Assembly: GCA_016165875.1 (NCBI GenBank)
Contig: JABBOT010000006.1
Coordinates: 2,567,438-2,631,437 of the forward strand
From: Acanthopleura granulata
Taxonomy: Eukaryota; Mollusca; Polyplacophora; Chitonida; Chitonidae
Reading direction: 5' to 3'
DNA length: 64,000 nt
Shown: positions 1-10,395 of the stretch, piece by piece
Position numbering within the stretch: the first letter of the stretch is position 1
Layout: every line of letters starts with the position of its first letter
Made by a program: the position numbers and the translations under genes
The notes under the pieces: model-generated
Seen by the model: only the letters and a program-made list of their open reading frames with translations
Database searches by the model: none
Told to the model about the DNA's origin: nothing

Positions 1-20
1 TGTATTGTAGAATATATGAT

Positions 21-55
21 CATGCATACTGAGATATATGATCTCAGTATGCATG
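21..55. repeat. Perfect 15-bp inverted repeat with 5-nt loop
   Basis: CATGCATACTGAGAT (21-35) is the exact reverse complement of 41-55, separated by ATATG. It lies in the DHFR intron at the left edge and would fold as a hairpin in DNA or pre-mRNA. Confidence 0.9.
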
Positions 56-87
56 TTGTAATTATGCTGTATTTTAAAGTGGTACAG

Positions 88-166
88 GCAAGGGTTTTTC
101 TAGCAACCACAACGAAAAATATCAGAAAATTGCGTTTTAGACAAATTTTGCATTGAGAACCCCTGA
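88..166 (+). mobile_element. Short terminal-inverted-repeat element, deleted copy
   Basis: It opens AAGGGTTTTTCTAGCAACC and ends GAACCCCTGA, with TTTTAGACAAATTTTG inside. The same termini and interior occur at 15724-15918 and, inverted, at 32516-32667. This is the shortest copy and sits 68 bp before a DHFR exon. Confidence 0.5.
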
Positions 167-234
167 CAAGTAAAGTTTTTCTTGTTCCCTCCCTCAAGCT
201 TTGAGCATGTTTGTGATGTGTTTGTCTTTCACAG

Positions 235-358
235 ACAAGCCCCAGAAGGTACACATTTGGCTGGCAGTTTCAGTGAAGCAATTCGATTGGTCCAAACCGC
301 TCCTCTGGCAGACGAAGTTGAGTCATTACACGTGATTGGTGGAGCTTCCGTCTACAAG
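235..358 (+). CDS. DHFR: DHFR exon with NADPH-binding GG motif
   Basis: The acceptor TTTCACAG ends at 234. One base completes a codon from the previous exon, then 41 codons run from QAPEGTHLAG to HVIGGASVYK. The donor is AAG|GTCAAT at 358/359. The VIGG-x3-Y segment is the conserved dinucleotide-binding loop of DHFR. Confidence 0.92.
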
Positions 359-2577
359 GTCAATGCTGATTGCCTCAGACTGGAAGGGTCAACCCCTTTA
401 TTAATGAAGTTACAGAAGGTTACATGTGTTATTTTATCAATAAAATCAACCAATGGCATGGTGCATGTTATGGCATTTTAAGGTGTATGTCTTTTGATGT
501 GAACAGCTTTATAATTTGTGATGCTCATACCCGAATTCCTCAACCTTTTGGTATATGAAAGAGCAACTTTCATTGCAATTTATGCACATTTTTAATCTTA
601 CTTTGGAGACAAAACTATGTTGGTTGGATTGACCAGTTTCTGGGCTTCACAAAAAGTATAATTTTATCATCTTACTTTGGAGACAAAACTACGTTAGCTG
701 GATTGGCCAGTTTCAGGGCTTCACAAAAAGTACAATTTTAGCAGCCTCCTGGTTCATTGTGCTGTGCTTGCCGGCTAACCACTTTGGCCACAGAGGCGCC
801 CCTCTATTTTGGGGGTGATAAGGTTAAGTCCTGTATGTGTACAATGTGTTGCTGTCGCGTCTCTCACAACCCGTGCTGTTACTACAGGAAGCCATGGAGT
901 CCTGCGACCAGTGTCGTCTGTACCTCACCAGAGTCTTATCCAACGTCGAATGCGACACTTTCCTGCCAGAGTTTGCAGACAAATTCACCAAAATCGATAG
1001 GTGGGTGTCAAATTAAATGTGAAATTTATTGACATTTCATACATTCCAACGGTTACCATGCTCCTGTCCAGACTGTATTTCTTCCTGTCTCTCCCATGTT
1101 ACAAGTGTCGAAAACACCGAGCCTAAATAGCGATACGGAACTGTACTTCACTTGAAGTCTAACTTCGTTCAAGTGACACAGTTTACTTGATATATTCCCT
1201 TTATAGGGCTGATGGGTTTTTTTGATTAAGTTGATATAAAAAACATATTAAGGAATTTATATATGTGCTTTTGAAAGCTATTTTTTACAAGCCACACTTT
1301 TAGGTGAAATGCGTTAATTTCCACACACTTGGCCAGGTGGATGGCTGGATGGCTGGCTGGCTAACCATAATGATGGTTATCTCATCAGATATATATTACT
1401 TTTTGAATATGACTATTCAACTTTTAAACTTCAAGGAGAAGAAAGTTGTATGGTGAATAGTGTTCCTGGTAAGATGCTTGACTTTATGTCAGATATTTAG
1501 CTCTACTGGTGGAAGACCAGAAGAGGTTATGTATTAACAAGAGGTAATGTCCGTCCGTCCGTCCGTCTGTCTGTCCAGCATCTGTTGACTTTCCTTCAAA
1601 ACGTTACTACTCCTACAGTCCGATTTCAGTGTTACATTTCGAGTTACATGATTCCTTATATGGATTTTCCGTTTTGATAATTAATTGTCCATCTCTCCAG
1701 TATATGTTAGTATACATATATCTTTCAAAATGCTGCTCCTCCTAAAGTTTTATTCTGATTTCAACGAAACTTTGTTGAAGTGTAGACTACATCTAGATAC
1801 ATAATTTGTGGTGTCGATTTTCCATTTCAATGATCATTTGTCCATCTGTCCATCCAGTATCCTGTCCATCCTATCTGTTTAACCTGTACATGTTAACATA
1901 CATGTATCTGTCAAAACACTGATTCTCCTACAGTTTTCGACTGATTTTAGCAAAATGGTTTAAGTGTAGACAACATCAAGATTCATCAATTTTCCCTTTG
2001 GATGATCGGTTGTCTGTTCATCCAGCATTTGTTAACAGTCTTTTCAAAATGCTACTAATTACTGTTACAGTACTGGTACAAGTGAAAAGAAGATAAATAT
2101 TTTGTAGTATTGATTGTGCACTGTCTGTTATGCATACATAATTTTGTTATCAACTCCCTGATAATTTTGTCTCAACCAGTAGAGCTTCTGCCTCATCAGA
2201 GACTCTGGTTAGTTTTGGAGCTGGCATTGTTTAAAATAGTTACATGGAAGAGAGGAAAAAGAAAAGTGATAAGATGAAAAGAATTTGGAAGCGAAAAAAA
2301 AATTAAAAGAAAAAGATCTATTTGTTTGCCCCAAAACTTTCAAAGTCGGGATCTGATCAGCCTGTCAGTCTTTCAGGATCGAAAGGTTTTGAGTAGTGTT
2401 TTATTGTCCACATCTTGGTTAGATCATGCATGTTATCTTGCTTCCAGGCTTCTGTATCATGTGGGTGTCTTTGTCTGTTGTAGGCCATCCTATGTCCCAG
2501 ATGGAAAGTTCACAGAAAATGGTTTGGACTTTGTTTTTGAGGTGTATGAGAAAACCAGCAAGCTGACTCCAGCTTGA
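235..2577 (+). CDS. DHFR: Dihydrofolate reductase, C-terminal 109 residues (5' part outside window)
   Basis: Dihydrofolate reductase uses NADPH to reduce dihydrofolate to tetrahydrofolate, supplying one-carbon units for thymidylate and purine synthesis, normally in the cytosol. Three exons (235-358, 888-1000, 2484-2577) join in one frame with GT-AG junctions of phase 2, 0 and 2. The product aligns collinearly with animal DHFR: APEGTHLAGSFSEAI, then the NADPH-binding motif VIGGASVYK (the Gly-Gly and Tyr of the family), EAMESCDQCRLYLTRVL, ECDTFLPEF, and the closing FVFEVYEK before TGA at 2575-2577. Animal DHFRs are about 187 residues long, so roughly 80 N-terminal residues, including the catalytic acidic residue and the first NADPH contacts, should lie to the left. 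The intron between K and EAM is at the place I recall for vertebrate DHFR. The exons contain no frameshift or internal stop, so the gene looks intact. Assignment is from recognised motifs, not a search. Confidence 0.93.
596..743 (+). repeat. 74-bp tandem duplication in DHFR intron
   Basis: Two copies of a unit starting TCTTACTTTGGAGACAAAAC and ending in GGCTTCACAAAAAGTA, at 596-669 and 670-743. A related GGCTTCACAAAAAGTAAAA stretch occurs near 30693. Confidence 0.85.
888..1000 (+). CDS. DHFR: DHFR penultimate exon
   Basis: The acceptor TACTACAG ends at 887 and the donor is ATAG|GTGGGT at 1000/1001. It holds 37 codons plus two bases (EAMESCDQCRLYLTRVL, then ECDTFLPEFADKFTKID and a split Arg codon). 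It matches the TR-x(6-7)-DTFFPE region of animal DHFR. Confidence 0.92.
1540..2085 (+). repeat. Diverged ~150-170 bp tandem units in DHFR intron, with (TCCG)n tract
   Basis: A GTCC-type microsatellite at 1548-1577 opens about three old repeat units. Each carries a CCATC-x-GTCC/CCAG, TTCAAAA-x-GCTACTCCT, CTACAG and GATTTCA series. Divergence is high and the boundaries are approximate. Confidence 0.5.
2484..2577 (+). CDS. DHFR: DHFR terminal coding exon
   Basis: The acceptor TCTGTTGTAG ends at 2483. The first G completes the split Arg codon, followed by PSYVPDGKFTENGLDF, VFEVYEK, an eight-residue tail and TGA. FEVYEK is the last conserved strand of animal DHFR. The ORF starting at an upstream ATG (2326) reads through intron sequence and is not the gene start. 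Confidence 0.92.
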
Positions 2578-2619
2578 CAGTGAACTAGTTATTATGCACA
2601 CAGAATGTGTATACTGGTG

Positions 2620-3235
2620 TCTAAATCCAACGGAAAATTGAATAATCGTACAAAATCCATTGAAAATTGTATAACCATCCAAAACCCATTGAAAATTGTA
2701 TAATCATCCAAAACACATTGAAATGGTATAATTGTCCAAAACACATTGAAATTGTATAAGCATACAAAACCCACTGAAAATGGTATAATCATCCAGAACA
2801 CAATGGAATTATATAAGCATCCAAAACCCATTGAAAATCGTGTTATCGGCCACAATAAACTGAAAATGTACAAGCATCCAAAACTCCGTGACAATCGTGT
2901 TATTGGCCAAACCACATTGAAATTGTACCAGCATCCAAAACCCAATGACAGTTGTGTTATCGGCCAAAACACATTGACATTGTATGAGCATTCAGAATCC
3001 ATTGAAACTCGTGTGATCGGCCAAAATCCATTGAAAATTATTTGAACATCCAAAACCCATTGAAAAGTTGTATAATCATCCAGAACCCATTGAAAATCAT
3101 GTGATTAGCCAAAACCCATTCAAAATTGTACAAGCATCCAGAACCCATTGCAAATTGTATAAGCATCCAGAACCCATTGCAAATTGTATAAGCATCCAGA
3201 ACCCTTTGAAAATTGTATACGCATCCATATACCGT
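2620..3235 (+). repeat. ~29-bp minisatellite directly after the DHFR stop codon
   Basis: About 20 units of the type CCAAAACCCATTGAAAATTG plus TATAATCAT begin 43 bp after the stop, so they probably form part of the DHFR 3' UTR. In the middle, variants ending GTGTTATCGGCC alternate with units ending in GCATCC. One unit contains AATAAA (2854-2859), a possible polyadenylation signal. Confidence 0.85.
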
Positions 3236-3639
3236 GCAGATTCATCTCCTGTCCACTGGTGTCTGAGGTACTGCAGTAGTGCTAACTAGGCTTCAGATTG
3301 ACTAATATTGAGGTGATAAAAAGGCAGCTGTCAAAGCTAACCATGGGAAATCAATATGACTGAAATAGTGCATAAACAGTTACTGGTGGATATAGTTGCA
3401 AAGGCTGCCGTGTCTTTTTGGGAGAATTGACGGTAAACAGGTGGGCCTTCCCTTCTTATGATGTTATTTTTTATGCTGATAAGTTTTTGAAAACTTGATG
3501 GAAAAGAATATGGTTTGAGAGTGTCAGTTGGGTGGGTTTTTTTGTCTATATATTTGTGTCTGTGTTTTTAGTTTGCTTTTACCATGTTTACAAGTATAGG
3601 TGTAACTTACCTACTGCAGCAATGGCATCCAGTAACAGT

Positions 3640-4235
3640 TAAAGCAATGTTATGGTAAATGTAAAGTGTGCAGAGCTCAGGCTTTCCATGCCTGTATTTC
3701 CAGGGGCCAGTTCCATGATAGTGAATGCTTTGTGTTCTTATCAATTATTGTAAAATACAAAATTCTCCACTTAGCCTTATCTGTGTTGGAATTGGTGTCA
3801 CGGTAAATGTCAAGAGTGATGTCTCAAGAAGTACTTCATAGTGAGCTCAGGTTGTGCACACATGTAATTTTTCAGAACACGAGGGTGATGTTCCATGGTT
3901 GATGTTTTTTGTGCCCTTGATAATCTTAAATTACAATATTCACGACTTGATATCCTGTGTATTAGAATCAATGTTAAGGGTGGTTTCTCAAAAAGTACTG
4001 CATGTATTCAGCTCGGGATTTGCATACATGTAAAGTTCCATAACAGGAAGGTAGTTTTTCATCATTGATGCCCAGTATGTGTATTAAATACTGCAAATTG
4101 CAAAATTCCTGACTTCAAGTCATCTTTTGTGTATGAGAATCCATGTTGAAGGATAAATGTTTTAATATTTCATGTATTGATCTGAAATTCTGCATTCATG
4201 TGTCTCCTACAGATGAGGGCTTTGATAGCCTTGCT
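3640..4235 (+). repeat. Four diverged ~170-bp tandem units
   Basis: Anchors such as AGTACTTCATAGTGAGCTCA and AGTACTGCATGTATTCAGCT recur about every 165-175 bp (near 3664, 3838, 4003 and 4176), each followed by ACATGTAA and TTAAATTACAA-like stretches. One and a half units of the same family are at 18200-18470, so this is an old interspersed and tandem repeat family. Confidence 0.65.
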
Positions 4236-5819
4236 GCCAAATTTCAGTTGAACGTATGATGAGCCATTTGTGTTGAAGTGAACATAAACGATGTGGTGAA
4301 ATCAGTGTTATTGAAGGCTCAGGGCAAAACTGTCCCCAAAAGTAGATTCATTTATTTATGTAGAATTTTTCCTTCTCAATGAAAGGCATTTAACGTAAGA
4401 TTATACAGTTTGATGTCCATTGTGGACTTGACTTAAATGATGTGACATTAAGATTTTCTTCTGTTTATTGTTTTTAACATTGTGATAATAGTTTATGTAT
4501 GCAAAATAACTTTTAATAAAATATCCTTGGGATCCTTCTGGTTAGTTAGAAACTTGCTTTTGAGAAATTTCTTGGTGATATACCAAACAAATAGTGTGAA
4601 GTATTTCTGAACTTTCCGTAAACTTCCACACTAAGCACACATTAATTTAGACTTTATGTACACTTTAAGCTTTCCATTAAAGCTTTCCCTTACATGAATA
4701 AGTGCCCTTGTCGTGTCCTCCACAATACTGTCACATGGCGAACGGAATATCCATGGAAACAGGATAAATAAATAAACGAATATGTAAATAACAATTGTGT
4801 CAGGTGTTGATGACGTAGGCATACTTTTTTCTGCACAAGAGCGACTTGGGTCCAAGCTATCCTTTTGCAATGCACGAGTACTATTTGACACATTTGTGGA
4901 CTTTATGCCACATAGCAAAGAGAGGAATGAACAACTGACTTCAAAGCTTGGACGAGAAGTTCTTTACAGGGAATTAAGGTCCCCTTTTGTGAGTCTAGCT
5001 GAAGTGTAATTGGCTGTGTGGCATTGAGCTGACTGGCAGTAGGCGCGTAAACCCGCGTAGTTTGAGAGCAGAAACTTACAACTCTACCACACTTATGTAC
5101 CGTGTTTTCAGCATAAAGCTTTTCGCATTTTGTAATGTTGAACATTTTGACACAGAATCTCTTCGAAAATTTATATTAATGCTGATGGTATTTTTGTCTT
5201 TCAATGGTTAAAATGAAGTTATGGGTGGGCTGTTTGGCTAATACATAAATTTAGAAGCTTCCAAAGACAGGGAATGTCGAGCTACAGCCCAGGAGCTCAA
5301 CCAAGCAGTCACTGAGTGGGTTCAATCACTGCACTTTACGCGTGACCAGGTGTGCCTGATACATGTCCCAATTCATGAAATTTGCAATGCATTCTTCACA
5401 AGAATTTCTTTCCCTCTCTCTCATTAAACCTCGAAAGAGTTGTTCTTGGAAAGACATCAAAATTCCAAAAGTTATCAACATGCCAATCCTAAATCGACGA
5501 CAAGGATACACGAGTGGGTCCACGCTGGGCTTTAGTCACATGCACGGAGTTTGTACATTCGCCCACTCTCAGCGCTCGCGAGGCCTTCGCGACAATAAGC
5601 GGTATACGACTCTCATATGGCTGCTTGCGAAGTCGAATGTCTGATGACGACCTCTTATCTTCCCCAAGTATGACGTGCATGTTTGTGAACGTCAAAAGGA
5701 CGACTCGTCGTCATGTAACGGAAAAATTGTTGAGTACGACATAAAACCCAAGCATACATACATATCTCTGCATGGGGGAAGTTCGTAAGTTAAGTGCTAA
5801 AGTTTTGTTGTAAATTTAC

Positions 5820-5892
5820 CTCAGACACTCAGGTTTCTTCAGACACTCAGGTTTCCTCAGACACTCAGGTTACCTCAGACACTCGGGTTTCC
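5820..5892 (+). repeat. 18-bp tandem repeat, four copies
   Basis: Unit CCTCAGACACTCAGGTTT with single-base changes. Confidence 0.85.
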
Positions 5893-5985
5893 TCCACCCC
5901 TAAAGCTGACCATCATCATAGCTTATAAGTGAAAAATTCTTGAGCATGGCGTTAAACAACAACCAAACAAACAGACAAATTCAGA
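5890..5985 (+). mobile_element. SINE 3'-end fragment with AAAC tail
   Basis: CTTATAAGTGAAAAATTCTT, GAGCATGGCGTTAAAC and a CAAACAAACA tail resemble the 3' end of the main SINE family here but with AAAC instead of AAAT. Related ends are at 5713-5765, 6570-6620 and 58555-58610. Confidence 0.5.
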
Positions 5986-7584
5986 AGCTACCAAAGACAA
6001 TCCAAATGAATACTGCCATGAAGAACTGCAAGGAATGTGGACTGTGGAGCTAATAAGGCTCAACCCACCTCAATTTTTGCACGTATGAAGGATGTTGCGA
6101 GTTTCTACATGTACAAAACTGACCGCCATCTTATAAAAGAAAGAACCTTGATTATGGCAGAAAAAGCAATATATTTGTCAGCCAGAATGCGTAAACCAGG
6201 TTATATAGCACAAACAACGATGTAAGTATAAACGTATGTTCAGGTTATATAGCACGAACAACCACTGTATAGACTGGTGTTTACACTGATAAAGTCCGTC
6301 CGTCCCTCTGGAAATCAATGTATCAACAGGTCCAAATATCAACCCTGCTCTCTCTGCTTGTGGGGGGCCTTAGTCAAAAGAAACAAGCGGTCAACAATGC
6401 CCCTGTAGCCTAGCCCTTTGCGAACGTTCTAAGGTTCATTGAGGATCACTTGGCTTCTACTAGTGTAGGTATCTGGATGTCACATGTAGAAAAGTTTGCC
6501 AGTAATTTGCCAAAAGTTTTTTGCGCCGAATGGTACGGTATTGTCCACCCATAAAATTCTCACTGACCGCCCTTTATATAAATAAAAAATTCTTAAAAAT
6601 GGTGTTAAATGTATAAAGAAAAAAAATGAAATAAACATATAAACAAAAGAATTTCTCAGCTATACAAACAGGTCTCCCAGTCTTCCGGGTAGGCCTTGCT
6701 GATCGGAAACTGGAGTATCTCATTCCACCAGCCTGTATGATTTGCTCGAACACACCTTGATGGCCATTATATACTTTCCATTTGTAGGCAAGGATGCATT
6801 TCTACTGGACTCTGTCTGCACAGCGCACAGAGGGAGCATGGGGATATATGAACAGACATTGGTCAGTTGCATGATTGCATGGGCGGTCAGCTATTTGATT
6901 TTTCATCCTAAGTAAAGCGCTGAACTCCAATACACTGACAGATACACTGTTCATCGCAGGCACCTGCCGACGGGCAGTGATTTGTTTCTGCCTCACCATC
7001 CACGAACCTGACCAGTCTCTTATAAATGAGGAATTCTTATACATAGTCTATACAGCGTTAATCCATTCAAATAATTTTTAAAAACTTATCCACAAAAAGG
7101 GATCTACAATGTGAGAAACGGTGGCGCATACATTTTGCACAAAATACAGGGACACATAGGATAACGTATAGGCCTGTAGAGCATATGTATAACCGTACAC
7201 ATACAGGGCGAACAGAGAAATACAGGCCTTCTTGAAGGCCTGCTACAAAGATTGCCCATTTCTCAGAAAAAAAAGTCAAAGAAATTTAGAATGAATTTTC
7301 AAGAAATATAATTAAAAGAAGTATTCAAATACACAGTATAGTCCCACATATAGTCTTCTTAATACAAGTGTCAAGTTTGGGTGGAGGTTTCTTCTGACTT
7401 CGAGATAAAAATGTTGGGAAAAATATATCATAAAGCAAGGTGTTTAAAAAAATTCTACGATAGATCAGGCACAGGCCTACTTGAAGATAGAAGTGTATAG
7501 TATTTAAGTCTACATTCTTTTTACTGTTAGTTGCTATACGTCCATGCTGTACTCTTTAGGCACGCTTGCGCTCAGGCTAGTGAA

Positions 7585-7647
7585 TCAATCCTTGACGATT
7601 TTGTAACCGTTCACAGCCTCTTGTCCCAGAGCTTTCAGAAGAACAAT
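7585..7647 (-). CDS. eIF5A: eIF5A-like terminal coding exon
   Basis: 20 codons ([12 protein letters not shown] then NGYKIVKD) and TGA at 7587-7585, after acceptor TTCACTGTACAG. It corresponds to the last strand and helix of eIF5A (family form like TVLSAMTEEA); sequence identity is low but length and placement fit. Confidence 0.85.
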   Translation of the reverse strand: MVLLKALGQEAVNGYKIVKD

Positions 7648-9964
7648 CTGTACAGTGAAAAACGCATTTTCGTGAAGGAGTGGGGACAACAAAGTACAAC
7701 AACATTTGCATATCGTGCAATTTTTGAGACAAACGATAACCATATTAAGTTCCACATATGTAGGCCTATAGGCATTGTACAGTATGGTAGAACGTGTCGA
7801 GTAAAGATAGAATCTGATCAGTTGACTGGGATATATTTATTTATTTATTTGATTGGTTATCTACGCCGTACTCAAGAATATTTCACTTATATTACGGCAG
7901 CCAGTATTATGGTGGGAGGAAACCGGGCAGAACCTGGGGGAAACCCACGACCATCCGCAGGTTGCTGGCAGACCTTCCCACATACGGCCAGAAAGGAAGC
8001 CAGCATGAGCTGGTCTTGAACTCACAGCGACCGCATTGGTGAGAGGTTTCGGGTTATTGTGCTGCGATAGCACGCTAACCGACTGAGCCACGGAGTTTTA
8101 TTCAATGCAGGCTTGGTAAACAGGATTTAAATACTGTGTCATGAGTCATACGAAATAGGCCCATAAATGTTAAAGCCACATGCGTCACACAGTTTATACC
8201 TAATGGCTCGCACAGACTCTGACATCAAGAATCACCCGCGTCGTAGTGCAATACCTACATGCAAATGCCTCCAATGACGTAGTCGTATGCGTCAGAAGGT
8301 TAATAAGTATACTACCATGACGTGATCACGTGCGATAAATTTGAAATACGTACCATGACGTAGTCGCCTGAGTCGTACTTTTGCCGGATCTCGGCCCCCA
8401 GTGGACCCTCCGGCAGGTTCAGATGGTGCTGCAAATACCCATTGTCATCCATCACCGCCATACCGCCCTCGTAACCAATAGATACCAACTGAAATGTGAA
8501 TACAGCGTCATGATTGGATGATGTAATGACTCCTGCATAGACAGGTTAATGTACCCAAAACAGTAAACAGTGAAGCACACGCCGTATCGATAATAGTTTC
8601 AAAGGCAGACAGTTAATACTGTCCAAGGGCATTTGTTCTAACAATGTGTAATATTAAACACTTATATTTCCCGAATATCATTTATACTTTGGCTTAAGCA
8701 ACATTTTCCCAATACTTTATATATAGTGCTTTTTAGCGAAACACCTCTTGCTGGAGATCTGCAGTGAACTCAAAATGTTATGTGAAACAGGGGCCAGAAT
8801 GCCATTTATTACCACTCACCCAGTATTTTACCATCTTCTCACGTACCTGCATTTCACACTTGCGTATCTCGGGAACGTCGATGTTGTGGGTGGCCGGATG
8901 GACGTCTTCATACCGCTTCTTCGTGAAAACGTCAATACCTACCAAGTGAATCTACAGACAGAAAAACAATTTTTCGTGAACACACCTAATAACACTAAGC
9001 GAATCTACAGACAGAGAAACACTTCTTCGTGAAGACATCAGGTCCCGTTAATTGAATCAAGAGACAGATAAACAGTGCTTCGTGAAGACATCAAATGGCG
9101 TATAATGAATCTCGGGACGGATAAACAATTCTTATTGAAAGCACCAAATCCCGATAAACGAATCTACAGGGGCACGTTTTACAAAGAGGGTGCGAGCTAC
9201 GTCAAACGTAACTACCATGGCGACGTAGCTTTACAGTATATGTTGTCGTGACAGTTGCGTTTGGCAAAACTTACATCCTGTTTGTAAAACGGACCCCAAA
9301 CATATAAAAAGTTCTTCGTATGAAAACGCCAAAGCTGAGCACAACAAATGAATCTGCAGACATTAAATCCCACCGAGGGCGGTGTGGCCGTATAAGAATC
9401 AAGTACAAAGTGTAAGCATCACGCATGTTCGTATATTGGAAACATGGTGGCGATGTGACTTTCACGCTTGGATGAATAAGCATCACGCATAAAGTTCAAG
9501 CTTCACGCATGACTGCATAAGCATCACATTTGGATGTATAAGAAACACCCATAAAGCTTAAGCATCAAGCACGGTCGTTTAAGAATCTTGGAGAGCGAAG
9601 TGACAATCATGCCATGACTGTATAAGCCTAACGCAATGCGTCAACAAAACAAGGGCTCTCACTACGTAATGGCTCATCTCGCGGAAGCGTATAAACAGCG
9701 GATTCAGTAATTAGTAGGTGACTTGTTCGAATACTTTATAAACTCCTGCAAGTTTGGCAGGAGCGTGTATGGGCACTTTCAGTTTCACTTTACCTTTGCG
9801 TGGCCATGCTTGCCAGGAGCAGATGTGGCCATGTCCATTATTTTACAGGGGTGTCCCTTGATCATGACGAATCCATTCTTCCTCAGGGAGGAGCAGCGGA
9901 CGGGGAAAGTCCCCAACTCCGAAGACTTGGAGCCATCATGAGGAATCAGAGTAGAAACAGCCAT
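7585..9964 (-). CDS. eIF5A: Divergent eIF5A-like translation factor, complete, 4 coding exons, 157 aa
   Basis: eIF5A binds the ribosomal E site, promotes elongation through difficult peptide bonds and helps termination; its activity needs hypusine made on one lysine by deoxyhypusine synthase and hydroxylase. Exons in transcript order are 9964-9794, 8951-8847, 8488-8354 and 7647-7585, all phase 0, with donors GTAAAG, GTACGT and GTACGT and acceptors CTGTAG, TTTCAG and TACAG. The 157 residues match the family's 154-160. The N-terminal SH3-like domain carries [13 protein letters not shown] and PGKHGHAK with the hypusine lysine at position 52, then [17 protein letters not shown], and the OB-fold stretch [10 protein letters not shown] with QKYDSGDY. 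The start ATG is the only one upstream of the conserved core. Oddities: the loop before the hypusine site reads TSAPGKHGH where eukaryotic eIF5A has TSKTGKHGH, and the C-terminal helix is unlike typical members. It may be a lineage-specific paralogue rather than the housekeeping copy. It is convergent with DHFR. Confidence 0.95.
7834..8095 (-). mobile_element. Full-length tRNA-derived SINE inside eIF5A-like intron 3
   Basis: Read on the minus strand it begins CTCCGTGGCTCAGTCGGTTA (A-box region of the tRNA head), has a GTGAGTTCAAG B box, a body ending GAAATATTCTTGAGTACGGC and an AAAT tail. It lies in the same orientation as the host gene. Confidence 0.85.
8354..8488 (-). CDS. eIF5A: eIF5A-like coding exon 3 (OB fold)
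   Basis: 45 codons starting [15 protein letters not shown] and ending [10 protein letters not shown], between acceptor CACATTTCAG and donor ATG|GTACGT. LPEG-x-LG-x-EI and QKYD-x-G match the eIF5A OB fold. Confidence 0.94.
8847..8951 (-). CDS. eIF5A: eIF5A-like coding exon 2
   Basis: 35 codons, [17 protein letters not shown] then [18 protein letters not shown], between acceptor TCTGTCTGTAG and donor CAG|GTACGT. This links the SH3-like domain to the OB fold, and the THN-x-DVP element is a family hallmark. Confidence 0.94.
9020..9615 (-). repeat. Degenerate tandem units in eIF5A-like intron 1
   Basis: Units with GAATCTACAGACAGA, AAACA and TTCGTGAA-GACATCA recur about every 57-60 bp at 9000-9175 and derive from the neighbouring exon 2 edge (8925-8960 has the same GTGAATCTACAGACAGA). 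A second set with AAGCATCACGCAT follows at 9410-9610. Confidence 0.55.
9794..9964 (-). CDS. eIF5A: eIF5A-like coding exon 1 (start codon and hypusine loop)
   Basis: 57 codons from ATG (9964-9962) to GKHGHAK, with donor AAG|GTAAAG at 9793. The hypusine lysine is residue 52. Seven bases upstream of the ATG there is a good acceptor (TGCTCTTTTATCACAG ending at 9971 on the minus strand), so a separate 5' untranslated exon probably lies at higher coordinates; I could not place it. Confidence 0.94.
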
Positions 9965-10251
9965 TTTCAGCTGTGATAAAAGAGCACATTGTCACATTGG
10001 TATAAAAGACTACAACCTAGAGAGTAAAACCAGATCAGAGCAGCGACGATAATGTGATAGTTGGCAAATGGTCAGGTTACCGTTGAAACCCGGCCTCTTG
10101 TTCATTTACCCCAGTGAGGGCTTTATTCTAACTGTTCGTGTGGTTGAGAAGTAACAATTTACACGCCCCCTAGCAGCATAAAATTAGGGAAAAAGACTAC
10201 ACTGGTGTTAAATGCAATATACTAGACGTCAGATGTCTAATATTACTCAAA

Positions 10252-10395
10252 ATCGCTGTGAGTTCAAGTCCATGCAACTTTTTCTCCGGTTGTACGTGAG
10301 AAGGTCCGCCAGCAACCTGCGGATTGTCGTGGGTTTCCACCTTGCCTTGCCCACCTTGTTTTACACCTTTCCATTCTTGAGTGACTAATGGAAGG
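10252..10395 (+). mobile_element. SINE fragment, 5' head mostly missing
   Basis: Starts at the B box (CGCTGTGAGTTCAAGTCC) and runs through CCAGCAACCTGCGGATTGTC to a decayed TTCTTGAGTGAC end. Confidence 0.7.

Larger units (their letters stand above)
2578..7584. other. Region between the convergent DHFR and eIF5A-like genes
   Basis: Holds the DHFR 3' region with its minisatellite, diverged tandem units (3640-4235), an 18-bp array (5820) and SINE-tail fragments. AATAAA at 2854 and 4515 are the clearest plus-strand polyadenylation candidates. Short ORFs at 4631-5145, 5326-5744, 6037-6225 and 6802-7279 show no recognised motif and I regard them as chance. I see no other gene here. Confidence 0.6.

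Noticed and set aside
7531..8019. 162-codon plus-strand ORF
   Set aside because: It runs antisense through the terminal eIF5A-like exon and then into a SINE; no domain of its own.
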